From the NCBI GenBank assembly GCA_003233475.1, contig QILU01000038.1, positions 1-6,865 on the forward strand: a DNA stretch of 6,865 bases. The letters run 5' to 3'. Below the pieces are notes generated by a model, which was not told the origin of the DNA, did not search any database, and was given only the letters and a program-made list of their open reading frames with translations. The DNA is from Ahrensia sp. (GTDB taxonomy: Bacteria; Pseudomonadota; Alphaproteobacteria; Rhizobiales; Rhizobiaceae). Both the position numbers and the translations under genes were made by a program. Within the stretch, counting starts at the first letter, position 1. Every line of letters starts with the position of its first letter. Shown one piece after another: positions 1 to 6,865 of this stretch.

Positions 1-452
1 TCGGTGGTCTCCGTACCGTTTGCCCCTGCGTTCATGCGCAAGGCACCACCGATTGCACCGGGAATGCCGTGATAAAATTCGAACCCTCCCAGCCCGGCTT
101 TTAGCGCCGCTGCCGCAACCCGTTTATCCGGTGTAGCCGCCCCGGCTATCAGCCGATGACTCTCGATTTCCTCCACCTGACCAAACCCTTTGCCGGAAAG
201 GCGAATAACAACCCCTTCAATTCCCCCGTCCCGAACAAGTAAATTAGACCCCACACCCACCACAAGCACTGGAATTTCTTCGGGAAGCTGTTTCAAAAAT
301 TCAGCGAGGTCATCTTCGTCAGCCGGGGAAAACAATAAATCTGCAGGCCCGCCAACTCGAAACCAGGTGATTTTTGACATGGGGGCGTCAACAGTTAGCC
401 GCCCGCGCAGCCTGGAAACGTCCAAACGATTGAGCAGATTTTCTCCGCTCAC
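1..452 (-). CDS. murB: UDP-N-acetylenolpyruvoylglucosamine reductase MurB, 5' part (truncated by window edge)
   Basis: MurB is the cytoplasmic FAD enzyme that uses NADPH to reduce UDP-GlcNAc-enolpyruvate to UDP-MurNAc, the second committed step of peptidoglycan precursor synthesis. The first 150 residues are present; the family is about 300 residues, so roughly half lies outside the window. Visible in order: [12 protein letters not shown] (about 29-40), the FAD-binding-domain motif [13 protein letters not shown] (65-77), and [23 protein letters not shown] (about 124-146), a strong MurB signature of the GIPG..GGA..MNAG kind seen in alphaproteobacteria. The start is GTG at 452-450. It lies 2 nt after the murC stop, and an AAGG (466-463) sits 10 nt upstream inside the murC end; I see no better upstream start. 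It is the last visible gene of the operon and is probably translationally coupled to murC. The identity is very secure; the exact start is slightly less so. Confidence 0.95.
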   Translation of the reverse strand, partial: MSGENLLNRLDVSRLRGRLTVDAPMSKITWFRVGGPADLLFSPADEDDLAEFLKQLPEEIPVLVVGVGSNLLVRDGGIEGVVIRLSGKGFGQVEEIESHRLIAGAATPDKRVAAAALKAGLGGFEFYHGIPGAIGGALRMNAGANGTETT

Positions 453-454
453 AA

Positions 455-1876
455 TTATGTTGCCTTGGTGGATTTAGAAAGTTTTACCAATTCATCTGGC
501 AAATCATTGGCCCAGGCGGTGATATTGCCTGCTCCAAGAAAAATCACAAAATCCCCTGCTTCCGCAACCTCTTTAATAATCGGCGCAATAGACTGGGGCC
601 CGTCAATCACCCGCGCATCACGGTGACCACCGGATTTCATGGCTGCCACCAATGTATCGGCGTTTATATCTTCTATCGGTTCTTCGCCCGCCTCATAAAC
701 AGGGGCCATAAGAACCGTATCCGCATCATTAAAACAGGCGCTGAATTCATCAAACAAATCCCGCAACCTTGTATAACGATGGGGTTGTTTGATGGCGATC
801 ACTCGCCCTTTTCCCGCCGACTTAACGGCTGAGCGCGCAGCTTTCAGAACCGCAGAAATTTCTACCGGATGGTGGGCGTAATCATCAAATATATCCACCC
901 CCTGCCACGTACCTGTATGGGTAAAGCGGCGGCGCACTCCTTTGAAGGTCAACAGCCCTTCTCGGATGGAATCCATCGAAATACCCAATTGGGTGGCTAC
1001 CGCAACGGCGGCAGTGGCGTTGGAAACATTGTGAACCCCCGGCATGGGCAGGATCAAATCTTCAAACAAATCATCCTTTCCGGTTTTCCGATTATGAACA
1101 ATCAAGTCGAATTTTGAATTAGCACCCTCCGCCCGCACATTTCTGAACCGCACATCCGCCTGCGGATTATTACCATAGGTGACCAGCCGACGGTCCTCAA
1201 TCCGGCTCACCAAAGCCTGCACTTCGGGATGGTCAATACACATTACTCCAAACCCGTAAAACGGCACATTTTCCACAAATGTCTTGAACGCCTCTTTGGC
1301 CTTATCAAAAGTGCCGTAATGGTCGAGGTGCTCCGGATCGATATTGGTGACAATTGCAATATCGGCAGGCAGCTTCAAAAACGAGCCATCGCTCTCATCT
1401 GCCTCCACCACCATCCATGATCCCTCGCCCATTCGGGCGTTGGTTCCAATGGCGTTCAATATCCCGCCATTAATAATAGTTGGGTCGAGACCGCCCGTTT
1501 CCAGCAATTGCCCCACCATAGATGTAGTGGTAGTTTTACCATGGGTTCCACCAACGGCAATTGATTGCTTAAACCGCATCAACTCTGCCAGCATTTCCGC
1601 CCGGCGAACAATCGGCAAGTGCCGCTCTTTGGCTTCCATCCGTTCCGGATTATCCAGTTTAATTGCGGTGGACGTCACCACCACTTCGGTATCACCCAGG
1701 TTTTCAACCTTGTGCCCCACATGAACATTTATTCCTTTGGCGCGCAGGCGTTGCACATTGGCCCCATCGGCCATGTCCGACCCCTGCACCGGATAGCCCA
1801 GATTATGCAGCACTTCGGCGATGGCACTCATGATGCCGATAAAATGGATCAGACCGATATCATCCGACATACGCAT
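455..1876 (-). CDS. murC: UDP-N-acetylmuramate--L-alanine ligase MurC, with a shortened glycine-rich loop
   Basis: MurC is the cytoplasmic ATP-dependent ligase that adds L-Ala to UDP-MurNAc, the first amino acid of the stem peptide. The 473-residue product has the three Mur-ligase domains: an N-terminal UDP-substrate-binding Rossmann-like domain (about 1-105), a central ATPase domain with P-loop [10 protein letters not shown] (109-118), [12 protein letters not shown] (156-167), [11 protein letters not shown] (178-188) and HNVSNATAA (282-290), and a C-terminal domain with [10 protein letters not shown] (331-340) and [12 protein letters not shown] (364-375). The oddity is at residues 11-18. The family reads HF(I/V)GIGG(I/A)GMSxIAEVL, but here HFIGI runs directly into MSAIAEVL, so four residues (GGIG-like, 12 nt) are missing between codons 15 and 16 (1832/1831). 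The rest aligns by eye to the alphaproteobacterial pattern without gaps. The start at 1876 is favoured over ATG 1870 because AAGGA (1891-1887) lies 10 nt upstream. The identity is certain; whether this copy is active is doubtful. Confidence 0.96.
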   Translation of the reverse strand: MRMSDDIGLIHFIGIMSAIAEVLHNLGYPVQGSDMADGANVQRLRAKGINVHVGHKVENLGDTEVVVTSTAIKLDNPERMEAKERHLPIVRRAEMLAELMRFKQSIAVGGTHGKTTTTSMVGQLLETGGLDPTIINGGILNAIGTNARMGEGSWMVVEADESDGSFLKLPADIAIVTNIDPEHLDHYGTFDKAKEAFKTFVENVPFYGFGVMCIDHPEVQALVSRIEDRRLVTYGNNPQADVRFRNVRAEGANSKFDLIVHNRKTGKDDLFEDLILPMPGVHNVSNATAAVAVATQLGISMDSIREGLLTFKGVRRRFTHTGTWQGVDIFDDYAHHPVEISAVLKAARSAVKSAGKGRVIAIKQPHRYTRLRDLFDEFSACFNDADTVLMAPVYEAGEEPIEDINADTLVAAMKSGGHRDARVIDGPQSIAPIIKEVAEAGDFVIFLGAGNITAWANDLPDELVKLSKSTKAT

Positions 1877-1886
1877 GGTTAAAAAT

Positions 1887-1891
1887 TCCTT
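1887..1891 (-). promoter_or_regulatory. Ribosome binding site of murC
   Basis: An AAGGA Shine-Dalgarno sequence overlaps the murG TAA stop and is separated by 10 nt from the ATG at 1876, but by 16 nt from the alternative ATG at 1870. This decides the upstream start. It is one of the clearer ribosome binding sites in the window and sits in the 13-nt murG-murC gap. Confidence 0.6.
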
Positions 1892-2996
1892 ATTTAATTA
1901 CAGCCTTTTTGACCGCATGGGCGTCCACCAGATCAGCCAACCGTTGTGCCGCATCTGCTACGCCCGCCTTTTTCGCGTTTTTTGCCTGTTTTGCAAGCAT
2001 TTCCGGCGCTTCGATGGCATCGCTCAACAGTTGAGCCAGTTTTTCACCAGACAAATCCTTTTGGCGCACGAGTATTCCCCCGCCGGCTTTTTCCAGCTGA
2101 GCCGCATTTGCACCCTGGTCATCATCCAAAGCTCCCGGCAGGGGAACAAGAATACCCGGGCGGCCAATAAGAGCCAACTCAGCAACAGACGATGCCCCCG
2201 AACGGCACATCACCAAATGGGAGCCCGCAATTCGTTTTGGTAAATCGACAAAAAATTCCTCAACTTCTGCCTGCACATTCAATTTAGCCAAAGCCTCCCG
2301 CGTTTCAACAAGGTCTTCCGGTCGGGCCTGAAGGGTTAGTTGAAGACGGGCTAATAGGTTTTTATCCAATTCGGTCAGTGCAGCAGGCACCACTTGGGAA
2401 AAAAATCGTGCCCCTTGCGATCCTCCAAAAATCAACAGCTTGAACGGCCCGTCAATTGCTGGAATGGAATAGGGTTGTTTTGCCGCCTCATGGGCGACCG
2501 CCCGAAGGGGATTTCCAGTCACCTCCACGGGCACACTGTTTGCCCTGTCACTATTCACTAATTCAAACCCGGTGGCGATGGCGCTTACTTTACCCGCCAG
2601 AAATCTATTGGCCCGCCCCATCACCGCGTTTTGCTCGTGCAAAATTGTGGGCACTCCCTTATGGGTTGCCGCCAACAAAGGGGGTACGGTCGGATAACCC
2701 CCAAACCCCACCACAATGTCGGGTTTGATTTTTCCAATCACTTTTCGCGCCGCAAAATAGCCTGCGGCAAGACGTGAAAATGTTCGCACCAATGCCAACG
2801 GATTTTTGCCCGCAAATGTAGCAGAGCCGATAATGTGAACTTCTTCGGCCGGAAAATCTGCAACAAATTTTTTAGCCCGCAAATCGGTTGCCAAATGTAT
2901 ATGCCAACCGCGCTTTTTTAGTTCCTGCGCCAATGATTGCGCCGGAAACAAGTGTCCGCCGGTTCCTCCTGCCGATAAAAGTACCGTTGGAGCCAC
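1890..2996 (-). CDS. murG: Lipid II-forming GlcNAc transferase MurG
   Basis: MurG is a peripheral inner-membrane GT-B glycosyltransferase (family GT28). It transfers GlcNAc from UDP-GlcNAc to lipid I, giving lipid II. The 368-residue product is of normal length. The N-terminal Rossmann domain carries the glycine loop GGTGGH (10-15) and [10 protein letters not shown] (97-106), followed by [11 protein letters not shown] (120-130). The C-terminal nucleotide-sugar domain carries GGSQGA (191-196), [11 protein letters not shown] (264-274) and [14 protein letters not shown] (285-298), with the expected acidic and Gln residues of the UDP-GlcNAc site. The start is GTG at 2996-2994, giving [15 protein letters not shown], which matches the usual short lead into the glycine loop; the ribosome binding site is weak. 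ftsW ends 5 nt upstream in a tandem TAATAA, so coupled translation is likely. No defect is seen. Confidence 0.98.
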   Translation of the reverse strand: MAPTVLLSAGGTGGHLFPAQSLAQELKKRGWHIHLATDLRAKKFVADFPAEEVHIIGSATFAGKNPLALVRTFSRLAAGYFAARKVIGKIKPDIVVGFGGYPTVPPLLAATHKGVPTILHEQNAVMGRANRFLAGKVSAIATGFELVNSDRANSVPVEVTGNPLRAVAHEAAKQPYSIPAIDGPFKLLIFGGSQGARFFSQVVPAALTELDKNLLARLQLTLQARPEDLVETREALAKLNVQAEVEEFFVDLPKRIAGSHLVMCRSGASSVAELALIGRPGILVPLPGALDDDQGANAAQLEKAGGGILVRQKDLSGEKLAQLLSDAIEAPEMLAKQAKNAKKAGVADAAQRLADLVDAHAVKKAVIK

Positions 2997-3001
2997 GTTT
3001 A

Positions 3002-4183
3002 TTATACTCTAGCAATCAGGGGGGCAGCGAGCGGCGTAGTCATTCCCACCGGGCCGATACGCGCCTTGTTGCGACGATAGGATTCAGCCCGTTTCCGGCT
3101 GAGTGCAAGCACCAGCCCTATACCCAACGCCACCGCGATCAATGATGAACCGCCATAGGAAATGAACGGCAGGGTCATGCCTTTTGCCGGCACCAACCGA
3201 AGATTAACAGACATATTTATCATCGCCTGAAAACCGAACATCATCACCAGGCCAGAGACGGCCAGTTGTATAAAACGGTCTCGCTCCCTCAGCGCGTGCC
3301 AAAGACCGCGCATCACGATAAACCCAAATATTGCCACCAGCACCATCGTTAAAAAAATTCCATACTCTTCCGCCGCCACGGAAAAAATAAAATCAGTATG
3401 GCTGTCGGGCAGGCCAAATTTCACCTGTCCTTCACCTGGGCCCCGTCCCAGCCATCCCCCGTTGGTAATGGCTTCAAGCCCGCGATCCACTTGAAAATTA
3501 TCCCCGGTTCCAGTGATAAAACGATCAATTCGATTGCTCACATGCGGGAAGGTAATGTATGCTAAACCCAGCCCCGTCACGGAAAACGAACCCAATACGG
3601 CAATCCACAACCACGGCATGCCCGCCATAAAAAACATTGCGCCCCACACCCCGGCAAACAACACTGCTTGCCCGAAATCCGGCTGCATAACCAACAACCC
3701 GGCACAGAGACCAAACAACAATATCGCAAACAGATTGCACGGAATATCAGACTGTTTGGAACTTTGAGAAAACAACCAGGCAGTTACCACCACAAAGGCC
3801 GGTTTCAAAAACTCTGAGGGCTGCAACAATAGCGGCCCGACTTCCAGCCAGCGGGTGGCCCCTTTGGCGGAATAACCGATAAACGGCAGTAAAATAAGCA
3901 CCAGCAACATGCCAACCAGCAGGAGTAACGATCCCCGCCGTATCTGTCGTAAACTCAAGAACGATGTCCCAATCAACACCGCAATCGCCGGCAACAGGAA
4001 TACCGCATGACGCTTCACAAAATAAAAACTGTCATCAATCTTCAACCGCGGGGTAACTGACGGGCTGGCGGAAAGTGATAACAAAAAGCCGCATGCAAGC
4101 AACAACAATGCCGCCGTTAAAAGAGTTTTATCGACGGTCCACCACCAATCGGAAATCAGACTTTTTCTCGCGCGTGACATCAT
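3002..4183 (-). CDS. ftsW: Septal peptidoglycan glycosyltransferase FtsW (SEDS family)
   Basis: FtsW is the SEDS-family lipid II polymerase of the divisome; with its partner class B PBP (FtsI) it builds septal peptidoglycan. The product has 393 residues with about ten hydrophobic segments (the first about 18-40, the last about 338-362), a short cytoplasmic N-terminus rich in Arg and Lys, and a basic C-terminal tail (363-393). SEDS signatures are intact: KGATRWLEVGPLLLQPSEFLKP (107-128), LVMQPDFGQ (164-172), GGWLGRGPGEG (242-252), LPDSHTDFIFSVAAEE (258-273) and NLRLVPAKGMTLPFISYGGSS (327-347). The Asp of HTDF (about 264) is at the position of the catalytic Asp known for FtsW and RodA. Its position between murD and murG, together with these motifs, favours FtsW over RodA. 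It begins with ATG-ATG 4 nt after the murD stop; the first ATG is chosen, but the second would differ by only one residue. Confidence 0.97.
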   Translation of the reverse strand: MMSRARKSLISDWWWTVDKTLLTAALLLLACGFLLSLSASPSVTPRLKIDDSFYFVKRHAVFLLPAIAVLIGTSFLSLRQIRRGSLLLLVGMLLVLILLPFIGYSAKGATRWLEVGPLLLQPSEFLKPAFVVVTAWLFSQSSKQSDIPCNLFAILLFGLCAGLLVMQPDFGQAVLFAGVWGAMFFMAGMPWLWIAVLGSFSVTGLGLAYITFPHVSNRIDRFITGTGDNFQVDRGLEAITNGGWLGRGPGEGQVKFGLPDSHTDFIFSVAAEEYGIFLTMVLVAIFGFIVMRGLWHALRERDRFIQLAVSGLVMMFGFQAMINMSVNLRLVPAKGMTLPFISYGGSSLIAVALGIGLVLALSRKRAESYRRNKARIGPVGMTTPLAAPLIARV

Positions 4184-4187
4184 GGAA

Positions 4188-5612
4188 TTAAACTTCTTTC
4201 TTATCTTGATACGTTTGGGGGCGCATCGTCTTAAAACCCTTCAAAGCTGACACAGCCTGCTTAAAAGCTTCACCCCGTTTCTCAAAATTGGGAAACTGGT
4301 CAAAGCTTGCCGCGGCAGGAGACAACAGAACAACCGGTTCTTTCTCCTTTGCAGCGTCTTTTGCCGCATGGTTAACAGCATCTTTCAGTGTGCCGGAAAT
4401 TTCATAAGGAATCGTATCCTTCAACTGAGAAGCGAAATTACCCGCTGCTTCCCCGATGAAATAAGCTTTTGCGATATGTGAAAAATACGGTGCTAGCGCT
4501 TCAATCCCGCCATCCTTTGCCAGTCCACCCGCAATCCAATGAACCTTTCCAAAACTCGAAAGCGCCGGAGCCACCGCTTCAGCATTTGTGGCTTTGGAAT
4601 CGTTGACAAACAGTACTTTCCCCACCGTGCCCACCTGTTCCATACGGTGAACCAGTCCGGGGAATGAAGTAAACCCGCTTTGAATTTCCTCATCTGAAAG
4701 CCCTAGCGCCTGACAGATGGCAAATGCAGCGGCGGCGTTTTGCCCGTTATGTTGCCCCCGTAGGGAACCTACTCCTTCTACGCTGGCAACCTGCTCGCCT
4801 AATTCGCTCAAAATTCCGACGCCATCAAAAGCAAAGTCAGCGACCTGTCCGCCTGCATCGGCTGTGTTGGAAATTCGAAACAGGGTTGCACCGCCTTCAT
4901 CAATTCGTTTAGCAATTGAACGGCAATGGTCATCATCGACTCCAACGACTGCCACATCACTGTTGCGCACCAGCCGTTCTTTTATCGCCACATAGTTTTG
5001 CATGGTCCCATGCCGTTCCAGATGATCGGGTGTAAGGTTCAGCAACAGGCCCACATGGGGGTTTAGCGATGGGGCAAGATCAATCTGATAGGACGAACAT
5101 TCAACGACATAAACCTGCATGGGCGCATTATCAGACACCGGATCAAGATCCAAAACGGCCCGCCCGATATTTCCCCCCATCTGCACATCCCGCCCGGCTG
5201 AACTCAGCACATGGGCAATCAACGCAGTGGTGGATGATTTGCCATTTGTACCGGTGATCGCCACAAAGGGCGCCCTTCGCTCACTGGCGTCCATCTCGCG
5301 GGAGAACAATTCAATATCGCCGATAATTTCCACCCCTGCCTTTTTCGCCAGTTCCACACTCCAATGGGGTTGCGGGTGGGTAAGCGGAACCCCCGGTGCC
5401 AGCACCAGCGCATCAATTTTTTTCCAATCAACTTTACGCAAGTCAGCGGTGGCAATTCCCTGCTCCCTGGCGTTTTCAACACTGTTTGGATTGTCATCAA
5501 AGGCAACAAGATCAGCGCCACCAACCATCAAGGCTCGCGCGCTCACCATCCCGGAACCGCCCAGACCAAACAGGGCAACCCGCCTGCCCTTAAATGTGGA
5601 AACCGCAATCAT
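4188..5612 (-). CDS. murD: UDP-N-acetylmuramoyl-L-alanine--D-glutamate ligase MurD
   Basis: MurD is the cytoplasmic ATP-dependent ligase that adds D-Glu to UDP-MurNAc-L-Ala. The 474-residue product shows all three Mur-ligase domains. The N-terminal domain has [17 protein letters not shown] (12-28), an intact glycine-rich loop. The central domain has the P-loop GTNGKSST (121-128), [10 protein letters not shown] (146-155), ECSSYQID (171-178), [11 protein letters not shown] (192-202), a Lys at about 211 (YVAIKERL) at the position of the carbamylated Lys of the family, and LRGQHNGQN (284-292). The C-terminal domain has HRMEQVG (322-328), [10 protein letters not shown] (337-346), [12 protein letters not shown] (358-369) and [21 protein letters not shown] (430-450), where the commonly seen SPACAS reads SPAAAS. 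About 14 residues follow the last recognisable segment. The ATG at 5612 is 6 nt after the mraY stop, with only a weak ribosome binding site, which suggests coupling. No truncation is seen. Confidence 0.98.
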   Translation of the reverse strand: MIAVSTFKGRRVALFGLGGSGMVSARALMVGGADLVAFDDNPNSVENAREQGIATADLRKVDWKKIDALVLAPGVPLTHPQPHWSVELAKKAGVEIIGDIELFSREMDASERRAPFVAITGTNGKSSTTALIAHVLSSAGRDVQMGGNIGRAVLDLDPVSDNAPMQVYVVECSSYQIDLAPSLNPHVGLLLNLTPDHLERHGTMQNYVAIKERLVRNSDVAVVGVDDDHCRSIAKRIDEGGATLFRISNTADAGGQVADFAFDGVGILSELGEQVASVEGVGSLRGQHNGQNAAAAFAICQALGLSDEEIQSGFTSFPGLVHRMEQVGTVGKVLFVNDSKATNAEAVAPALSSFGKVHWIAGGLAKDGGIEALAPYFSHIAKAYFIGEAAGNFASQLKDTIPYEISGTLKDAVNHAAKDAAKEKEPVVLLSPAAASFDQFPNFEKRGEAFKQAVSALKGFKTMRPQTYQDKKEV

Positions 5613-5618
5613 CTGACT

Positions 5619-6711
5619 TTACCGAAGTTTCAAGGTGGCAAGGCCCATGAGGGCAAACACGATGGAAATAATCCAGAACCGAATAACAATCTGGCTTTCA
5701 GTCCAACCCAATTGCTCAAAATGGTGATGGATCGGAGCCATCTTAAACACCCTTTTCCCGGTCAATTTGAACGAGCCAACTTGAATAATCACCGACAAAG
5801 CTTCGATCACAAACAACCCGCCGATAATCGTGCTTGGCGGCAACCGCAACAGTACCCAACAAACCGCCAAGAGCAAGAGAACCAGTGTCCCCCATAAATA
5901 TCGCCGCAGGCGGAGCATTAAACCACAAGAATCCCATGCCCGCGCCAATGACCGCGCCGCAGATAATTGCCAGTTCCCCGGTTCCCAAAACAAAGTGAAT
6001 TTGCAGATAATCGGCAAACACCTTATTCCCGGAAAGATAGACAATGGCCCCAAAAGATGCCGCCGCAATCATCACCGGAACAATCGCCAATCCATCCAGC
6101 CCGTCGGTAAAATTCACCGCGTTCCCGGCGGCAACGATAACAAATGCTCCAAACACCACGAAGAACCAGCCCAGTTGCAACACAAAGTTCTTGAAGAACG
6201 GGAAGGTCAGGGCACTCGACATATCAACACCGGAAACACTGGCGGTTTGATCACCCCAAAGCATGATCACCAAGCTAGCACCAGCTGCAACAATGAACTC
6301 CAGGAGCAGACGCATTCGCCCTGAAAATCCATTAGCGGAGGATTTGGTCACCTTCAGATAATCGTCGTAAAATCCAATCGCCCCAAACAACAGCGTTACC
6401 AGCAACACGGTCCAGACATACACACTGCTTAAATCAGCCCAAAGCAAAATAGAGCCAGTCAACCCGAACAAGATCATCAATCCCCCCATGGTGGGCGTAC
6501 CGGCTTTTTTGAAGTGGGTTACAGGGCCATCTGCCCGAATGGGTTGGCCTTTTTTTTGCCGAACACGCAGGGTGCGGATAATCATCGGCCCAAAGAGAAA
6601 GACAATTATCATTGATGTCATCAGCGCCCCTCCGGTACGAAAGGTGATGTAACGAAAAACATTGAGGAGCGGAATTTGGTCTCCAAATTCCTGAGCCAGA
6701 TAATAAAGCAT
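5619..6711 (-). pseudogene. mraY: Phospho-N-acetylmuramoyl-pentapeptide-transferase MraY, frameshifted
   Basis: MraY is the integral inner-membrane enzyme that moves phospho-MurNAc-pentapeptide from UDP to undecaprenyl phosphate, making lipid I. Reading from ATG 6711, residues 1-294 are a normal Mra[11 protein letters not shown] (19-28), [10 protein letters not shown] (71-80), the catalytic pair in FYDDYLK (114-120), [10 protein letters not shown] (200-209) and [11 protein letters not shown] (273-283). After AAKH (291-294, ending at 5830) the frame breaks. The open frame continues with 28 unrelated residues to a stop at 5743 (322 residues in all). The true C-terminus resumes one base further on (5828-5619) as [13 protein letters not shown], then [13 protein letters not shown] and an ending GLATLKLR. 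The family has about five residues here (EIVLA-like), of which only one base remains, so a 14-nt deletion fits; restoring it gives 368 residues, a usual length. The truncated product lacks the conserved HHH motif (codons at 5729-5721) and should be inactive. A sequencing or assembly error is the main alternative. ATG 6711 is chosen for its GGGAAG site and family N-terminus. Confidence 0.93.
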
Positions 6712-6714
6712 GTT

Positions 6715-6720
6715 CTTCCC
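6715..6720 (-). promoter_or_regulatory. Ribosome binding site of mraY
   Basis: GGGAAG lies 3 nt (5 nt from its central GGA) upstream of the ATG at 6711, in a purine-rich stretch. It supports the start [10 protein letters not shown], the usual kind of MraY N-terminus, over the in-frame ATG at 6753, which would add 14 residues read through the hairpin spacer. Confidence 0.6.
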
Positions 6721-6727
6721 TTTTCTC

Positions 6728-6748
6728 ACCGGGCAGGCATTGCCCGGT
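6728..6748 (-). other. Perfect 8-bp inverted repeat (hairpin) in the murF-mraY spacer
   Basis: On the transcribed strand ACCGGGCA and TGCCCGGT are exact reverse complements around a 5-nt loop (ATGCC). The stem is GC-rich and its base lies 7 nt upstream of the mraY ribosome binding site. It is followed by GAGAAAAG rather than a run of T, so it is not a standard intrinsic terminator on this strand, and the plus strand shows no T-run after it either. It occupies the only spacer in the window longer than 13 nt. Possible roles are modulation of mraY translation, an RNA-processing or mRNA-stability site, or a protein-binding palindrome. The inverted repeat is directly visible; any function is inference. 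Confidence 0.6.
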
Positions 6749-6764
6749 CTCAAATAAATATCAG

Positions 6765-6865
6765 TTATGTGTTCGGCGGATATTTGGCTAACAAACCATC
6801 CACCATTTGGGCAAATTTCATTCCAAGTGAAGCTTTAATCATCACCGCATCTCCGGGGCGCAATT
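6765..6865 (-). CDS. murF: UDP-MurNAc-tripeptide--D-alanyl-D-alanine ligase MurF, C-terminal end (truncated by window edge)
   Basis: Only the last 32 residues and the TAA stop are in the window. The frame reads [20 protein letters not shown] and then [18 protein letters not shown].....(V/M)V..L is the typical C-terminal end of MurF, the cytoplasmic ATP-dependent ligase that adds the D-Ala-D-Ala dipeptide to UDP-MurNAc-tripeptide. Its position directly upstream of mraY is the canonical dcw order and supports the call. The catalytic domains lie beyond the right edge, so nothing can be said about their integrity. It is followed by a 53-nt spacer before mraY, the longest gap in this operon segment. 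Confidence 0.88.
   Translation of the reverse strand, partial: LRPGDAVMIKASLGMKFAQMVDGLLAKYPPNT

Noticed and set aside
5119..5616. A 165-codon open frame on the plus strand
   Set aside because: It lies wholly antisense to murD, has no recognisable domain, and its composition is that expected from the shadow of a well-conserved gene.
5820..5840. Programmed ribosomal frameshifting in mraY
   Set aside because: There is no slippery heptamer or obvious downstream stem, and a simple frame change would still leave about five membrane-segment residues missing.
5364..5897. A 177-codon open frame on the plus strand across the mraY-murD junction
   Set aside because: It is antisense to two clear genes, low in complexity, rich in Gln, Asn, Pro and His, and matches no family I recognise.
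5619..6068. A separate 149-codon minus-strand gene starting at 6068
   Set aside because: Only its last 69 residues are MraY; the first part is out-of-frame mraY sequence. It is the downstream piece of the broken gene, not a gene of its own.
5830..6324. A 164-codon open frame on the plus strand opposite mraY
   Set aside because: It is a shadow of the hydrophobic mraY reading frame and has no supporting ribosome binding site or domain.
6728..6748. Rho-independent terminator between murF and mraY
   Set aside because: The stem is not followed by a T-run on either strand, and the genes on both sides belong to the same pathway and direction.
6712..6753. mraY start at ATG 6753, giving 14 extra residues
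   Set aside because: The extra residues ([14 protein letters not shown]) are read through the hairpin spacer and do not resemble MraY; ATG 6711 has a good ribosome binding site and the family N-terminus.

Overview
The window is a stretch of a dcw (division and cell wall) cluster. Every gene lies on the minus strand, so transcription runs from high to low coordinates: murF (3' end only), mraY, murD, ftsW, murG, murC, murB (5' part only). This is the canonical Gram-negative order. Several protein features point to an alphaproteobacterium: MurB with a [15 protein letters not shown] segment, MurG with [14 protein letters not shown], and MurC with [16 protein letters not shown] is roughly 50-58% in the lines I counted by eye. 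I cannot name the order or genus with confidence.

Layout, in transcription order: murF C-terminus (6865-6765), a 53-nt spacer with a perfect 8-bp hairpin (6728-6748), mraY (6711-5619, frameshifted), murD (5612-4188), ftsW (4183-3002), murG (2996-1890), murC (1876-455, missing four residues of its glycine-rich loop) and murB (452 to the window edge). Apart from the murF-mraY spacer the gaps are 6, 4, 5, 13 and 2 nt, so this is one tightly coupled operon. I see no internal terminator or convincing promoter. murG and murB start with GTG.

Together the genes cover most of lipid II synthesis. MurB makes UDP-MurNAc; MurC, MurD and MurF add L-Ala, D-Glu and D-Ala-D-Ala; MraY moves phospho-MurNAc-pentapeptide onto undecaprenyl phosphate (lipid I); MurG adds GlcNAc (lipid II); and FtsW polymerises lipid II at the septum. 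MurE, which adds the third residue, would be expected just beyond the right edge, upstream of murF.

I found no undescribed system. What is unusual is damage to two normally essential genes. mraY appears to lack 14 nt, which shifts the frame just before its last membrane-associated region. murC appears to lack exactly 12 nt, removing a GGIG-like piece of the UDP-substrate loop. Either the assembly is wrong at these two places or this copy of the cluster is defective. The other genes look intact.
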